This document shows positions 9,525 through 18,538 of a DNA stretch of 64,000 bases, piece after piece. Position 1 is the stretch's first letter, and each line of letters begins with the position of its first letter. The DNA comes from Gilliamella mensalis (GTDB lineage: Bacteria > Pseudomonadota > Gammaproteobacteria > Enterobacterales > Orbaceae), in NCBI RefSeq assembly GCF_900103085.1, contig NZ_FMWR01000008.1, positions 62,001 to 126,000 on the forward strand, given 5' to 3'. The translations under genes and the position numbers were made by a program. The notes under the pieces were generated by a model. It worked only from the letters and a program-made list of their open reading frames with translations, was not told the origin of the DNA and did no database searches.

Positions 9525-10641
9525 GATTATCACAACCTAAAATAATATCTGCGGCGCGCTGGGCTAAATGATATAAATCTGCCGTTTTACCATAATCTAT
9601 CGCATTGTTGTGCCAAGCTAGTAATTGATCGTGATCGGTGATGGCATTTTGCACCGCGTGATTGAGATCTGCTTGTACAAAAGGATCGGCAAGGATCACC
9701 CCAGCATTTGCATCGTGTATATGATAAGCATACCCTGAAATGCCCGATACAATAACTGGCACACCAGCGGCCAATCCTTCAACCAATACCATACCGGCGG
9801 CTTCTTGCCTTGCAGGGTGCAATAGTAAATCAGCCGCAAATAAAAAATCAGGGATATCATTACGTCCAGCAAAAAAACGCACTTGATGTTCAATGCCCAG
9901 TTTCACTGCCAGTTTTTGATAAGTATCGGGTTTGTCTTGCCCCACAACTAAAAAAGTGACTTTCTGCTTTAAATCACAAGGTAGTGCGGCAATGGCAGTT
10001 AACGAACGATCCACCCCCTTACGTTTAAAGTCCGAACCAATTTGCACAATAACAAAACTGTGCTCATCAATTTGATTGGCTTGCCTAAATTGCTTACCTT
10101 TAGCATTTGATTCCGAATGATATTGGCGATCTTGCGCAATACCGGGTGGCAATAGGTAAAAGCGTGATGGATCAGTATGGTAATAGTGCTCAAAATCACT
10201 AATCTGCTGTTTAGTTAACACCATAATCTTGGTTTGGCTATGTTGATTAAATACCGCATCTTCAAAGGCTAAATAGTGTTTACAGCGTTTTGACCATTTA
10301 TACAAAAAGCCCTTATGCGATACTTTTTCAGCAAAGCAGGTATCCCCTGCAAAATAGACATCAAGACCGGGCATTTTATTAAAGCCAACCACACAATCAA
10401 CCGGATTCGCTTGTAAGTGTGCCTTCACCCAATGGTAATAAGATTGGTTACGGCTATGGTTAGACCAACCTTTTTGGGGAACCAAAACTACATCAAAGCC
10501 TGTCGGCTTATCGCCTTGCCAAGCCATCACATAAATTCGTACATGATGACCTTGAGCTTGGCAAGCTTTAGCAATTTGCAAAAAATCACGTTGCAAACCA
10601 CCAAAAGGGAAATATTTATAAATACAAAACGCCAGTTGCAT
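9517..10641 (-). CDS. waaG: LPS core glucosyltransferase I WaaG
   Basis: GT4-family enzyme adding the first glucose to heptose II of the LPS core, membrane-associated. The start MQLAFCIYKYFPFGGLQRDF is the family signature. GFNKMPGLDVYFAGD and the donor-binding HPARQEAAGMVLVEGLAAG (EX7E motif) follow. A longer reading frame is open to 10698, but the ATG at 10641 has a GAGG ribosome site 8 bp upstream and gives the E. coli-like N-terminus, so the shorter form of 374 residues is chosen. It is the first gene of the waaG-waaP-ybjD group. Its promoter should lie in the gap shared with the divergent yhcC. Confidence 0.94.
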   Translation of the reverse strand: MQLAFCIYKYFPFGGLQRDFLQIAKACQAQGHHVRIYVMAWQGDKPTGFDVVLVPQKGWSNHSRNQSYYHWVKAHLQANPVDCVVGFNKMPGLDVYFAGDTCFAEKVSHKGFLYKWSKRCKHYLAFEDAVFNQHSQTKIMVLTKQQISDFEHYYHTDPSRFYLLPPGIAQDRQYHSESNAKGKQFRQANQIDEHSFVIVQIGSDFKRKGVDRSLTAIAALPCDLKQKVTFLVVGQDKPDTYQKLAVKLGIEHQVRFFAGRNDIPDFLFAADLLLHPARQEAAGMVLVEGLAAGVPVIVSGISGYAYHIHDANAGVILADPFVQADLNHAVQNAITDHDQLLAWHNNAIDYGKTADLYHLAQRAADIILGCDNHE

Positions 10642-11012
10642 GCAAATTGCCTCAAATCTGAAAGGGATATTATATACTTGTTGATAAGCAAGGTGCAAAA
10701 ATAGCTGGTTTTATGGGGGGCGATTAAAAAAACATTCAGGTAGGTTATTGATTTTATTTAATTTTTAATTTTTTTTATTAAAATCAATTATTTACATAAA
10801 TTGAATAAAAAGAAAATATTCCATAAATCTTAATAAGCAAAGATAAGTAAGTCTTTACCATTAATTGAAAATGGTTATTTAATGGCGCAGAACTAGTGTG
10901 TTAGCAAATTGATTTTATTACTTAACTAAGTAAAAAAATAATCCCATACATCGCTGCTTGAAGTAAACTAGCTAACTTCGTAAAATAAGTAAAATTTTAT
11001 TTTTGGTCTATT
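10642..11012. other. divergent intergenic region between waaG and yhcC
   Basis: About 370 bp, very AT-rich, with no credible ORF. It must hold the promoters of both flanking genes, but none is strong enough to name. The one clear structure is the inverted repeat at 10747-10788. Confidence 0.6.
10747..10788. repeat. 10-bp inverted repeat in the waaG-yhcC gap
   Basis: ATTGATTTTA (10747-10756) and TAAAATCAAT (10779-10788) are perfect complements separated by 22 AT-rich bases. It could be an operator or a cruciform-prone element; no regulator is recognised. Confidence 0.45.
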
Positions 11013-11939
11013 ATGCAACTTCATCTTGTCGTTAATACCTTTGGCTCCGATCTTCAGCGTCGATATGGCGAAAAAATCTATAAACTCACCCTACACGGGG
11101 GGTTTAGCTGTCCTAACCGCGATGGCACTATCGGCTTGGGGGGATGTACTTTTTGTAATGTGGCATCGATTATTGATGAATCAATACAAGTTAAATCGAT
11201 TGCTGATCAACTTGTATCGCAAGCTCATCAAATGAAAAAATCCAAACGCTATCTTGCATACTTTCAAGCCTACACCAGTACTTATGCTGAAGTTGCAATC
11301 CTAAAAAATATGTACGAACAGGCGCTAAATAGTGCCGATATTGTCGGACTTTGTGTGGGGACTCGCCCTGATTGCGTACCGAATGAAGCGCTTGATTTAC
11401 TGGCAGGTTATCAATCTCAAGGTTTTGAAGTATGGTTAGAACTGGGCTTACAAACGGCTCACGATAAAACTTTGCACGACATAAATCGTGGACATACTTT
11501 TAACGATTATCATCAAACCGTACAAAAAGCTCGTAATCTTGGTATTAAAGTGTGCACGCACTTAATTATTGGCTTACCCAAAGAAACCAAACAAGATAAT
11601 TTAATCACGCTTGAACGGGTATTAAATAGTGGCGTTGACGGCTTAAAATTGCACCCTTTGCATATTGTTGATGGCAGTATTATGGCAAAAGCATGGCGAG
11701 CTGGTCGTATTAATATTTTATCATTGGATGAATATGTTGATATTGCAGGCGACATCATCAGACAAACCCCAGCAAACATCGTTTATCACCGCATATCGGC
11801 CAACGCCAGAAAACCAACCTTGTTAGCGCCAGATTGGTGCGAAAACCACTGGCAATCAATGAATGCAGTCGATCATAATTTACGCCAATTTGGCGCCCAA
11901 GGTAGCGCCATTGGCGATAGTTATTCTTTTAAGTTGTAG
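11013..11939 (+). CDS. yhcC: YhcC-family radical SAM protein
   Basis: 308 residues, like E. coli YhcC (309, TIGR01212 family). It starts MQLHLVVNTFGSDLQRRYG and has the Fe-S cysteines in SCPNRDGTIGLGGCTFC (C33, C45, C48), the family spacing for the 4Fe-4S cluster that cleaves S-adenosylmethionine. Further blocks are CVGTRPDCVP, WLELGLQTAHDKTL and YHRISANARKPTLLAP. The substrate of this family is not established; proposals include RNA modification. It is monocistronic. After it lies a stretch of decayed sequence with no obvious terminator. Confidence 0.9.
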   Translation: MQLHLVVNTFGSDLQRRYGEKIYKLTLHGGFSCPNRDGTIGLGGCTFCNVASIIDESIQVKSIADQLVSQAHQMKKSKRYLAYFQAYTSTYAEVAILKNMYEQALNSADIVGLCVGTRPDCVPNEALDLLAGYQSQGFEVWLELGLQTAHDKTLHDINRGHTFNDYHQTVQKARNLGIKVCTHLIIGLPKETKQDNLITLERVLNSGVDGLKLHPLHIVDGSIMAKAWRAGRINILSLDEYVDIAGDIIRQTPANIVYHRISANARKPTLLAPDWCENHWQSMNAVDHNLRQFGAQGSAIGDSYSFKL

Positions 11940-12029
11940 TGGTGATGTTGGCAAACCAAAACAAAGCAGCTTAAATAATCATTAAATTAATATGTTACCT
12001 AAAAATTTTAAAAGGATGTTGGCTCTATT

Positions 12030-12305
12030 ATGAATAGTAGCCTCGTTTATCTATTTGTTTTTGCTATTAGGTTTAATTAATTTATTTTCAACTTCTCATT
12101 ACGAATGGATGTTGGAATCAGGTGATATCGATAACCTCTGTCAGCTTCCATTAGATGGGCGCTATACTACGAACCTATATTTCTGGCAATTCCCTGTATT
12201 TTTCTGCTATTTCTAATAAAAAATAAAAAAGTAAGATATGCATATCTATTCATTGCTCTCACCTATCTTTTATGGTCATTTTGTGGACGTTATGCTGGAT
12301 GTTAA
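12030..12305 (+). pseudogene. frameshifted small inner-membrane protein gene
   Basis: Three consecutive frames together read like one protein of about 90 residues. They are an N-terminal MNSSLVYLFV from the ATG at 12030, then LFSTSHYEWMLESGDIDNLC and QLPLDGRYTTNLYFW in the next frame, then LAIPCIFLLFLIKNKKVRYA and YLFIALTYLLWSFCGRYAGC ending at TAA 12303-12305. Two frameshifts, near 12055 and near 12185, are needed. Alternating hydrophobic helices and a conserved-looking loop suggest a small membrane protein. It vaguely recalls the DUF2645 (YjeO-like) family, but I cannot confirm this. It is either a pseudogene or a gene with two sequencing errors. Confidence 0.55.
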
Positions 12306-12531
12306 CAGCTAAAAGTAACATTTTAACTTTTTTATAAGTATTTTTATGGAAAGTGCGGGTTTTACTTTATTTTAGTTTGAAATTTTACTGAATCAGGCAT
12401 TTAAGCTAGTTTTAAATTAAAAGTTAAAATGCACCAAACTACCTACCAAAACTCACCAACAACAAAAAACAGATGCCAACCTATAACTGATTTATTTAAT
12501 TACGCATTTAAAAAATTAAATAAAATCAATA

Positions 12532-12629
12532 TTATACCTGAAGGTTTTTTGACGTTTTTTCTAAAGCATTTTTTATCATTTTAATCAACAACCACCCAAA
12601 ACTGTCTTAGGGTTCATATTATCCATCAT
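12532..12629 (-). pseudogene. short ORF with strong ribosome site, probably frameshifted
   Basis: On the minus strand a near-ideal GAGGAGG (12635-12641) lies 5 bp before an ATG at 12629, which opens MMDNMNPKTVLGGC and stops at 12585. A single frameshift near codon 12-13 would continue as WLLIKMIKNALEKTSKNLQV to TAA at 12532, giving a 32-residue protein with a hydrophobic middle. The ribosome site is better than most in the window, so translation is plausible. No family is recognised. It may be an intact 14-residue peptide, a leader, or a decaying small protein. Confidence 0.35.
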
Positions 12630-12749
12630 GCTTGCCTCCTCAATACCATTTTTACTTGTTCATTTAATATAAATATTTTTTATAACTCTAAAAAAAGATT
12701 GAAATCACACGCTGATTAAGTAAGGATAATCGATGGTGATGTTTTTTTT

Positions 12750-12800
12750 ACACATACATTATGTACACACCATTATGTATACACACATTGTGCAACAATG
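12750..12800. promoter_or_regulatory. repeat-rich glyA upstream region
   Basis: Two tandem near-copies, CATTATGTACACAC and CATTATGTATACACAC (12757-12786), are preceded by the palindrome ACATA-cat-TATGT (12752-12764) and followed by the perfect inverted repeat CATTGT-gca-ACAATG (12786-12800), 38 bp before the glyA ATG. It looks like a promoter/operator region. MetR or PurR control is known for glyA elsewhere, but neither consensus is recognisable here. Confidence 0.45.
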
Positions 12801-12837
12801 TCTTTAAGGCTGATGTAATAAAAAATAAGGAGTCAAT

Positions 12838-14094
12838 ATGTTTAGTAAAGATATGACTATTGCCGAGTATGATAAGGAATTGTGGGATGCCATTAAAGGC
12901 GAAGAGCAGCGTCAAGAAGATCATCTTGAGCTGATCGCATCAGAAAACTATACCAGCCCACGAGTAATGCAAGCGCAAGGCTCACAGCTCACTAATAAAT
13001 ATGCCGAAGGTTACCCAGGGAAACGTTATTATGGTGGTTGTGAATATGTTGATATTGTTGAAAAATTAGCAATTGAACGTGCTAAGACCTTATTTGGTGC
13101 TGATTATGCTAATGTACAACCGCATTCAGGTTCGCAGGCCAATTTTGCGGTTTACATGGCGCTACTAAAAACCGGCGATACTGTTTTGGGTATGAATTTG
13201 TCTGAAGGTGGGCATTTGACGCATGGTTCGCCGGTTAGCTTTTCTGGCAAGCTTTATCATATTGTGGATTATGGCGTTGATGATTCAGGACGTATTGATT
13301 ATGACAAGTTAGCTAAAACAGCCCAAGAGTCTAAACCGAAAATGATTATTGGTGGGTTTTCGGCTTATTCTGGAGTGGTGGATTGGAAACGTATGCGCGA
13401 AATTGCTGATAGTGTGGGTGCTTATTTATTTGTGGATATGGCGCACGTTGCTGGTTTGGTGGCCGCAGGTGTTTATCCAAATCCTGTTCCTTATGCGCAT
13501 GTTGTGACTACAACAACCCATAAAACTCTAGGCGGTCCACGCGGTGGATTGATTTTAGCTAAAGGTGGCAGTGAAGAATTATATAAAAAGTTAAATTCGG
13601 CGGTCTTTCCGGGGGCGCAAGGTGGACCTTTAATGCATGTGATTGCCGCTAAAGCGGTGGCATTAAAAGAGGCAATGGAACCCGCTTATAAAGAATATCA
13701 ACAGCAAGTGGTGAAAAATGCCAAAACGATGGTTGAAGTGATTGTGCAACGTGGTTATAAAGTGGTTTCTGGTGAAACACACAACCATCTGTTTTTAATT
13801 GATTTAGTCGATAAAAATATCACAGGTAAAGAAGCTGATGCGGCTTTGGGGAGTGCCAATATTACGGTTAATAAAAATAGTGTACCTAAAGATCCACAAA
13901 GCCCGTTTGTGACATCAGGCGTGCGTATTGGTACGCCAGCTATTACTCGCCGAGGTTTTAAAGAAGCCGAATCACGCGATTTGGCAAATTGGATTTGTGA
14001 TGTTTTAGATAATATTGATGACGAGCAAACCATTCAAGCAGTAAAAGACAAAGTTTTAGCTATTTGTCGCCGCTTGCCGGTTTATCAGCATTAA
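12838..14094 (+). CDS. glyA: serine hydroxymethyltransferase GlyA
   Basis: PLP enzyme interconverting serine and glycine with tetrahydrofolate, the main source of one-carbon units. The 418 residues match the family (417). It has [28 protein letters not shown], the active-site block [14 protein letters not shown] with the PLP lysine, and [24 protein letters not shown] ribosome site precedes the ATG at 12838. It is monocistronic, with an unusual repeat-rich upstream region and a hairpin 11 bp after the stop. No damage is seen. Confidence 0.98.
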   Translation: MFSKDMTIAEYDKELWDAIKGEEQRQEDHLELIASENYTSPRVMQAQGSQLTNKYAEGYPGKRYYGGCEYVDIVEKLAIERAKTLFGADYANVQPHSGSQANFAVYMALLKTGDTVLGMNLSEGGHLTHGSPVSFSGKLYHIVDYGVDDSGRIDYDKLAKTAQESKPKMIIGGFSAYSGVVDWKRMREIADSVGAYLFVDMAHVAGLVAAGVYPNPVPYAHVVTTTTHKTLGGPRGGLILAKGGSEELYKKLNSAVFPGAQGGPLMHVIAAKAVALKEAMEPAYKEYQQQVVKNAKTMVEVIVQRGYKVVSGETHNHLFLIDLVDKNITGKEADAALGSANITVNKNSVPKDPQSPFVTSGVRIGTPAITRRGFKEAESRDLANWICDVLDNIDDEQTIQAVKDKVLAICRRLPVYQH

Positions 14095-14104
14095 TAGCTG
14101 ATTA

Positions 14105-14130
14105 ATTTCGCCGACTAGTGTCGGCGAAAT
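14105..14130. terminator. hairpin between convergent glyA and the 14.1-16.3 kb gene
   Basis: Perfect 11-bp stem ATTTCGCCGAC/GTCGGCGAAAT with a TAGT loop. It is followed on the plus strand by GCTCTGTTGATTTTATTT, so the T tract is delayed. It probably terminates glyA and perhaps also the convergent gene. Confidence 0.6.
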
Positions 14131-14142
14131 GCTCTGTTGATT

Positions 14143-16320
14143 TTATTTGTCAATATTGGTGGTTGTGTCAGCTTTATTTTGAGTTTGCTCTTGATTGTGC
14201 TGCTTGATATAGTGGTCAAGGTAACCTTCATGCCATAACCATCCTGCTGTCGCTCCAACACCAAGTAAAATAGCTAACCAAAAAATAACAATCAGCTTTT
14301 GGTGGCGCTGTTTCATAGGGTCATGCAAATTACGTTTTGCATTTGTTGGTAGTTCAGCTTTGCTGGTGAGTAACCTGCCTAGCATTAAGTTGATTTTAAC
14401 TTGCCCGTTAATAGCCCAGCCTGATGCTTCAAGCAGTGGTCCAAGGGTTCTTCGGCGTAATTTTAACCATGCCAAAATAACAGAAGGACCCGAAATAATC
14501 AGGAATATCCCAACAAAAAACAAAGGGAATTGCCACCAAGTGAGCGAAAAGATCGCTTGAAAAATCGAAGCTAATGCTGTGCCGATTGCGCCAACGGCTA
14601 AACCAATTGCCGCAAAAATACCGACGCTTTTGCCAATATCAAATTTATTAGCTGGGTTTTGCAATGCTTGTTCACTCGATTTTTCAACATCGGCATCTTT
14701 GCTGCTTGCCCATTTGTTAATTTGTTCGGTAATACAGCGCCCAATGCGTTGATATGGTGCCAAAATTGCTTGCTGAATACTAATTGGTTTGGTGATTATT
14801 TTAACGACATTGGCATCCCAATCATTCCCATCATTGTCGATAAACACACCATTGCGACCTTCAATTAATAAATCACCTTGCCCTGCGGTCATAGCAGCGG
14901 CAATCAATTGTTTTTGCCCATGCCGTGTACATTCACAATAAAGTAGACAAAGTTCAGAATAATTTGCCATGGTTGCGTGTTTGGCGATATTGTCAACTGC
15001 AACGCAAAGGGTTGCGCAGCGACCATCTATATAAAGATTACCTAGTTGAAAGGCAGCTCGAGTTTTTGGCGTGAAGAAGTCTGCAAAAGAGACAAAGTTA
15101 ACCAGTAAACGGTAAAGATGTTTATGAAACAGGACTAATTTTTCTAACACTAGCACATCTGATGCAGATATTGGCGTTTTGTTGTCTTGTTCAACCATCT
15201 GCTTAAATTCGTTGAGTAAATCATCGTTAGCTAGATTGGTAATAGCGCTATTTGACATATCTTCTATACTGGTAGAAGGTTCAATTTCAACTGTTAATTT
15301 TGCCATTTCGGGCTTCGCGCTAATAAGAGTAGCGTAAGCTTGCAAACTTTGTTGAATATCTAGCCATTCTTGCGGTGTTAATTGATCGGGATTAGATAAT
15401 GATGACGCCACTAATGTTTTAAATCGGCTGATTTTAGCTTTCCAAAGAGGATTAAGCCCATTGACGAGATCAAGCGCATTGGTTGTATCGATTTTTGATA
15501 GTGGTAATTCGGCTAAAGCTTCATCAGATAGTAATCCATTTTGTGTTGGTACAATATATTTTTCATCGACATTGAGCGCAGTTTGCGCTTGTGGAGCGTA
15601 TTGTGCTAGTTCAATGCGTAAAAAATAATCATCAATTTTGGGTTTGAGTTGTTGGATTAACTTCCAAATTTCGGCGCTATTTTCACCAAATGGTGTTTGC
15701 GTGTTGCTTATTTTGGTTTGCCATTGTAACCACGTTTTTAAGTTGTCAACAAAAGTGGTGGCGATGTTTAGATCAATACCGTCTTGCCCACTCATATCTT
15801 TTTGTGCGCCGGTGGTTTGGATTGCTGTTTGAATAAACGTTTGCATTTCGGGCGATAATTCGTTTGATACGGGGAAGATTAAATCACCATTGTAAAGATT
15901 GTCAGCATTGATCTTTATGCATTGCTGTATGTCGTCTTGGGTTAAATAATCCACGTTACTTTTATTTAAGCTTGCTAAAATACTATGCGCGGTGACAGAG
16001 AGTTTATTCCCTGATGGCGTTGATGTGTCAATTTGTGATAAGGGGAGTGTTTCACTCGTTTTCAAAATACTATCAAATGAGATAATTTTATCTTCAGTCC
16101 AGCTAATAGCATCTAAAATATCAGGTATGCGAATACGTCCATCATTGTCTGAATCAAGTAGGGCTAGGGTTCGTTTATCAAAATCTAATCCTGTTGTTGG
16201 ACAACTTAGCGCGACCCATAATTTAGGATCTAAATCAGGTAAATTGATAATGTCATTGGCACTTTTAAATACAACTTGATCAAGCCCACCGACACGTTGA
16301 AATGTCCACATATGACTCAT
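14143..16320 (-). CDS. uncharacterised large membrane protein with an EF-hand-like loop
   Basis: A 725-residue protein that I recognise only as a conserved hypothetical family. The start is the ATG at 16320, 6 bp after GGAG, rather than the in-frame GTG at 16332. The N-terminus has WTFQRVGGLDQVVFKSANDI and, at residues 56-67, DSDNDGRIRIPD, which fits the Dx[DN]xDGxI pattern of a calcium-binding EF-hand or dockerin-type loop. A long soluble, mostly helical region follows. Three hydrophobic segments lie near the C-terminus (about 567-590, 596-618 and 675-697), so the large N-terminal part probably faces one side of the membrane. There is no signal peptide. It is monocistronic. Function unknown. 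Confidence 0.75.
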   Translation of the reverse strand: MSHMWTFQRVGGLDQVVFKSANDIINLPDLDPKLWVALSCPTTGLDFDKRTLALLDSDNDGRIRIPDILDAISWTEDKIISFDSILKTSETLPLSQIDTSTPSGNKLSVTAHSILASLNKSNVDYLTQDDIQQCIKINADNLYNGDLIFPVSNELSPEMQTFIQTAIQTTGAQKDMSGQDGIDLNIATTFVDNLKTWLQWQTKISNTQTPFGENSAEIWKLIQQLKPKIDDYFLRIELAQYAPQAQTALNVDEKYIVPTQNGLLSDEALAELPLSKIDTTNALDLVNGLNPLWKAKISRFKTLVASSLSNPDQLTPQEWLDIQQSLQAYATLISAKPEMAKLTVEIEPSTSIEDMSNSAITNLANDDLLNEFKQMVEQDNKTPISASDVLVLEKLVLFHKHLYRLLVNFVSFADFFTPKTRAAFQLGNLYIDGRCATLCVAVDNIAKHATMANYSELCLLYCECTRHGQKQLIAAAMTAGQGDLLIEGRNGVFIDNDGNDWDANVVKIITKPISIQQAILAPYQRIGRCITEQINKWASSKDADVEKSSEQALQNPANKFDIGKSVGIFAAIGLAVGAIGTALASIFQAIFSLTWWQFPLFFVGIFLIISGPSVILAWLKLRRRTLGPLLEASGWAINGQVKINLMLGRLLTSKAELPTNAKRNLHDPMKQRHQKLIVIFWLAILLGVGATAGWLWHEGYLDHYIKQHNQEQTQNKADTTTNIDK

Positions 16321-16515
16321 AATAATCTCCACACCGAAATCTAATTAATATCTTTATTAATATAGCAGTATTTATTTTTTTTTATAGAATAGAACAGTAA
16401 TTTCTAATATTTGTAAGATCTATTGGTGTATCTTTACTATTTGATTTAGCTGGCTTTGGCAACTTTATGATAGAATAATGCCTTATTACTCAATACCTAA
16501 ATAAAAACCAATAAT

Positions 16516-18441
16516 ATGTCATTAATTAATCTTACCAATGCTTATCTTTCATTTAGTGATGCACCGCTACTTGATCATATTGATATGTCTATTGAACCAA
16601 ACGAGCGTGTTTGTCTTGTTGGACGTAATGGTGCGGGCAAATCAACGTTACTTAAAGTGTTAAATAAAGAAGTACCATTAGATGAAGGGCAAATTATTTA
16701 TGAAAATAATGTGATTGTTTCACGCTTACAGCAAGATCCTCCTCGCGATGTGCAAGGCAATGTGTTTGACTTTGTGGCAGAAGGATTACATGAACAAGCA
16801 CAGTTACTCCGAGATTATTACGATTTAGCTCATCGTGTTGAACACGATCCTTGCGAAAGTAACTTGGCTAAATTAGCGAAAATGCAAGAGCAGTTAGATC
16901 ATCAAAATGGTTGGCAATTAGATAGTCGTATTCGTAATGTTATTTCGTCGTTATCACTTGATGGTGATGCCTTGTTATCTTCGCTATCAGGTGGCTGGCT
17001 TCGTAAAGCTGCATTAGCCAAAGCATTAGTTTGTCAACCATCGGTTTTATTGCTTGATGAACCAACAAACCATTTAGATATTCAAACCATAAAATGGTTG
17101 GAAGAGTTTTTAAAAAGCTTTAATGGCAGTATTGTGTTTATTTCTCATGACCGTTCATTTATTCGTCAAATGGCAACGCGTATTATTGATTTAGATCGGG
17201 GTAAAATTGCCTCTTGGAGCGGTAACTACGATAACTATTTACTTGGTAAAGAAGAAGCCTTGCGCGTTGAAGAGTTGCAAAATGCGGAATTTGATAAAAA
17301 ATTAGCTCAAGAAGAGGTTTGGATTCGCCAAGGTATTAAAGCACGCCGTACACGTAATGAAGGGCGAGTACGTGCATTAAAAGCAATGCGCCAAGAATAT
17401 AGCGAGCGTCGCCAAGTGATGGGCAGTGCCAAAATGCAAATTGAAGAGGCATTACGTTCTGGAAAAATCGTTTTTGAGCTTGAAAATGTGACCTATCAGA
17501 TTGAAGATAAGTTGCTAGTTAATGATTTTACTGTGCAAGTATTACGTGGCGATAAGATCGCCCTGATTGGTCCTAATGGTATTGGTAAAACGACGTTGTT
17601 AAAACTAATGTTAGGTAATTTAGCGCCAACATCAGGTAGCGTACATTGTGGTACAAAGCTTGAAGTGGCTTATTTTGATCAATATCGATTAGAACTTGAT
17701 CCTGAAAAAACCGTGATGGATAATTTAGCTGAAGGTAAACAAGAGGTGATGGTTAATGGACGATCACGTCATGTTCTTGGTTATCTGCAAGATTTTTTAT
17801 TCCCGCCAAAACGCGCCAGAACACCTGTTCGTGCATTATCAGGTGGGGAGCGTAATCGTTTATTGCTGGCTAAACTATTTTTAAAACCTAGCAATTTATT
17901 AATACTTGATGAACCGACCAATGATCTTGATATTGAAACGCTGGAATTGTTAGAAGAGTTGGTTAATGATTATCAGGGAACAGTTTTGCTAGTTAGCCAT
18001 GATCGGCAGTTTGTTGATAACGTCGTTACCCAATGTTGGTTTTTTGAAGAAAAAGGACATATTGGTGTTTATGCTGGTGGTTATGCCGATGCTTTGCAAC
18101 AACAGCAACAAGCACAACCGGTTAAGGTAGCGGCAGTTAATGATGTTAAACAGCCTAAAAAAGCGTTAAGCACGGCGAATAACAAAAGCAATGATCAAGC
18201 CACTAAAAAGAAAGTTAAGCTCAGTTATAATGAGCAACGAGAGTTAACACAATTGCCAAGCAAAATAGAGCAATTAGAGTTAGCCATTGCTGATTTACAA
18301 GTTCAAATTGGTCAAAGTGACTTTTTTAATCAACCCCACGAAGTGACTGGACCAATCTTACAATCTTTGACCGATAAAGAAGCCGAACTAGAGTCTGCTT
18401 TTGAACGCTGGGAACAGCTAGAGTCTTTAAGTAAATCATAA
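16516..18441 (+). CDS. uup: ABC-F ATPase Uup
   Basis: Soluble ABC-F protein that binds ribosomes and affects precise transposon excision and replication-fork structures. It has two ABC domains: GRNGAGKST with LSGGWLRK and LLLDEPTNHLD, then GPNGIGKTT with LSGGERNR and LILDEPTNDLD. The C-terminal extension (about residues 540-641), rich in Q, K and E, is the coiled-coil DNA-binding domain characteristic of Uup. The 641 residues match the family (635). The start MSLINLTNAYLSFSDAPLLD is the usual one. It is followed by a 12-bp terminator stem. Confidence 0.95.
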   Translation: MSLINLTNAYLSFSDAPLLDHIDMSIEPNERVCLVGRNGAGKSTLLKVLNKEVPLDEGQIIYENNVIVSRLQQDPPRDVQGNVFDFVAEGLHEQAQLLRDYYDLAHRVEHDPCESNLAKLAKMQEQLDHQNGWQLDSRIRNVISSLSLDGDALLSSLSGGWLRKAALAKALVCQPSVLLLDEPTNHLDIQTIKWLEEFLKSFNGSIVFISHDRSFIRQMATRIIDLDRGKIASWSGNYDNYLLGKEEALRVEELQNAEFDKKLAQEEVWIRQGIKARRTRNEGRVRALKAMRQEYSERRQVMGSAKMQIEEALRSGKIVFELENVTYQIEDKLLVNDFTVQVLRGDKIALIGPNGIGKTTLLKLMLGNLAPTSGSVHCGTKLEVAYFDQYRLELDPEKTVMDNLAEGKQEVMVNGRSRHVLGYLQDFLFPPKRARTPVRALSGGERNRLLLAKLFLKPSNLLILDEPTNDLDIETLELLEELVNDYQGTVLLVSHDRQFVDNVVTQCWFFEEKGHIGVYAGGYADALQQQQQAQPVKVAAVNDVKQPKKALSTANNKSNDQATKKKVKLSYNEQRELTQLPSKIEQLELAIADLQVQIGQSDFFNQPHEVTGPILQSLTDKEAELESAFERWEQLESLSKS

Positions 18442-18459
18442 AATAAAAGCATTATTTTC

Positions 18460-18496
18460 AGCATTATTTATTTGGGATATAAATAATGCTGTTTTC
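18460..18496 (+). terminator. terminator after uup
   Basis: Perfect 12-bp stem AGCATTATTTAT/ATAAATAATGCT (18460-18471, 18479-18490) with a 7-nt loop, then GTTTTCCC. It lies between convergent uup and sotB. Confidence 0.65.
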
Positions 18497-18538
18497 CCAT
18501 ACTAAGGTTTTTATGCCATCATCTTACCTAACTGTTTT

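Larger units (their letters stand above)
11940..12837. other. 898-bp interval without an intact gene
   Basis: Between yhcC and glyA. It contains a frameshifted membrane-protein gene (12030-12305), a short minus-strand ORF with a strong ribosome site (12585-12629, extendable by frameshift to 12532), and a repeat-rich region just before glyA (12750-12800). The remainder (12306-12531 and 12642-12749) is AT-rich and shows nothing I can name. Confidence 0.6.

Noticed and set aside
12350-12365. AAAGTGCGGGTT here and, on the minus strand, in the leu attenuator resembles the Pasteurellaceae uptake signal AAGTGCGGT
   Set aside because: Both copies differ from the core (GGG for GGT), only these two were noticed in the window, and one is explained by the terminator stem.
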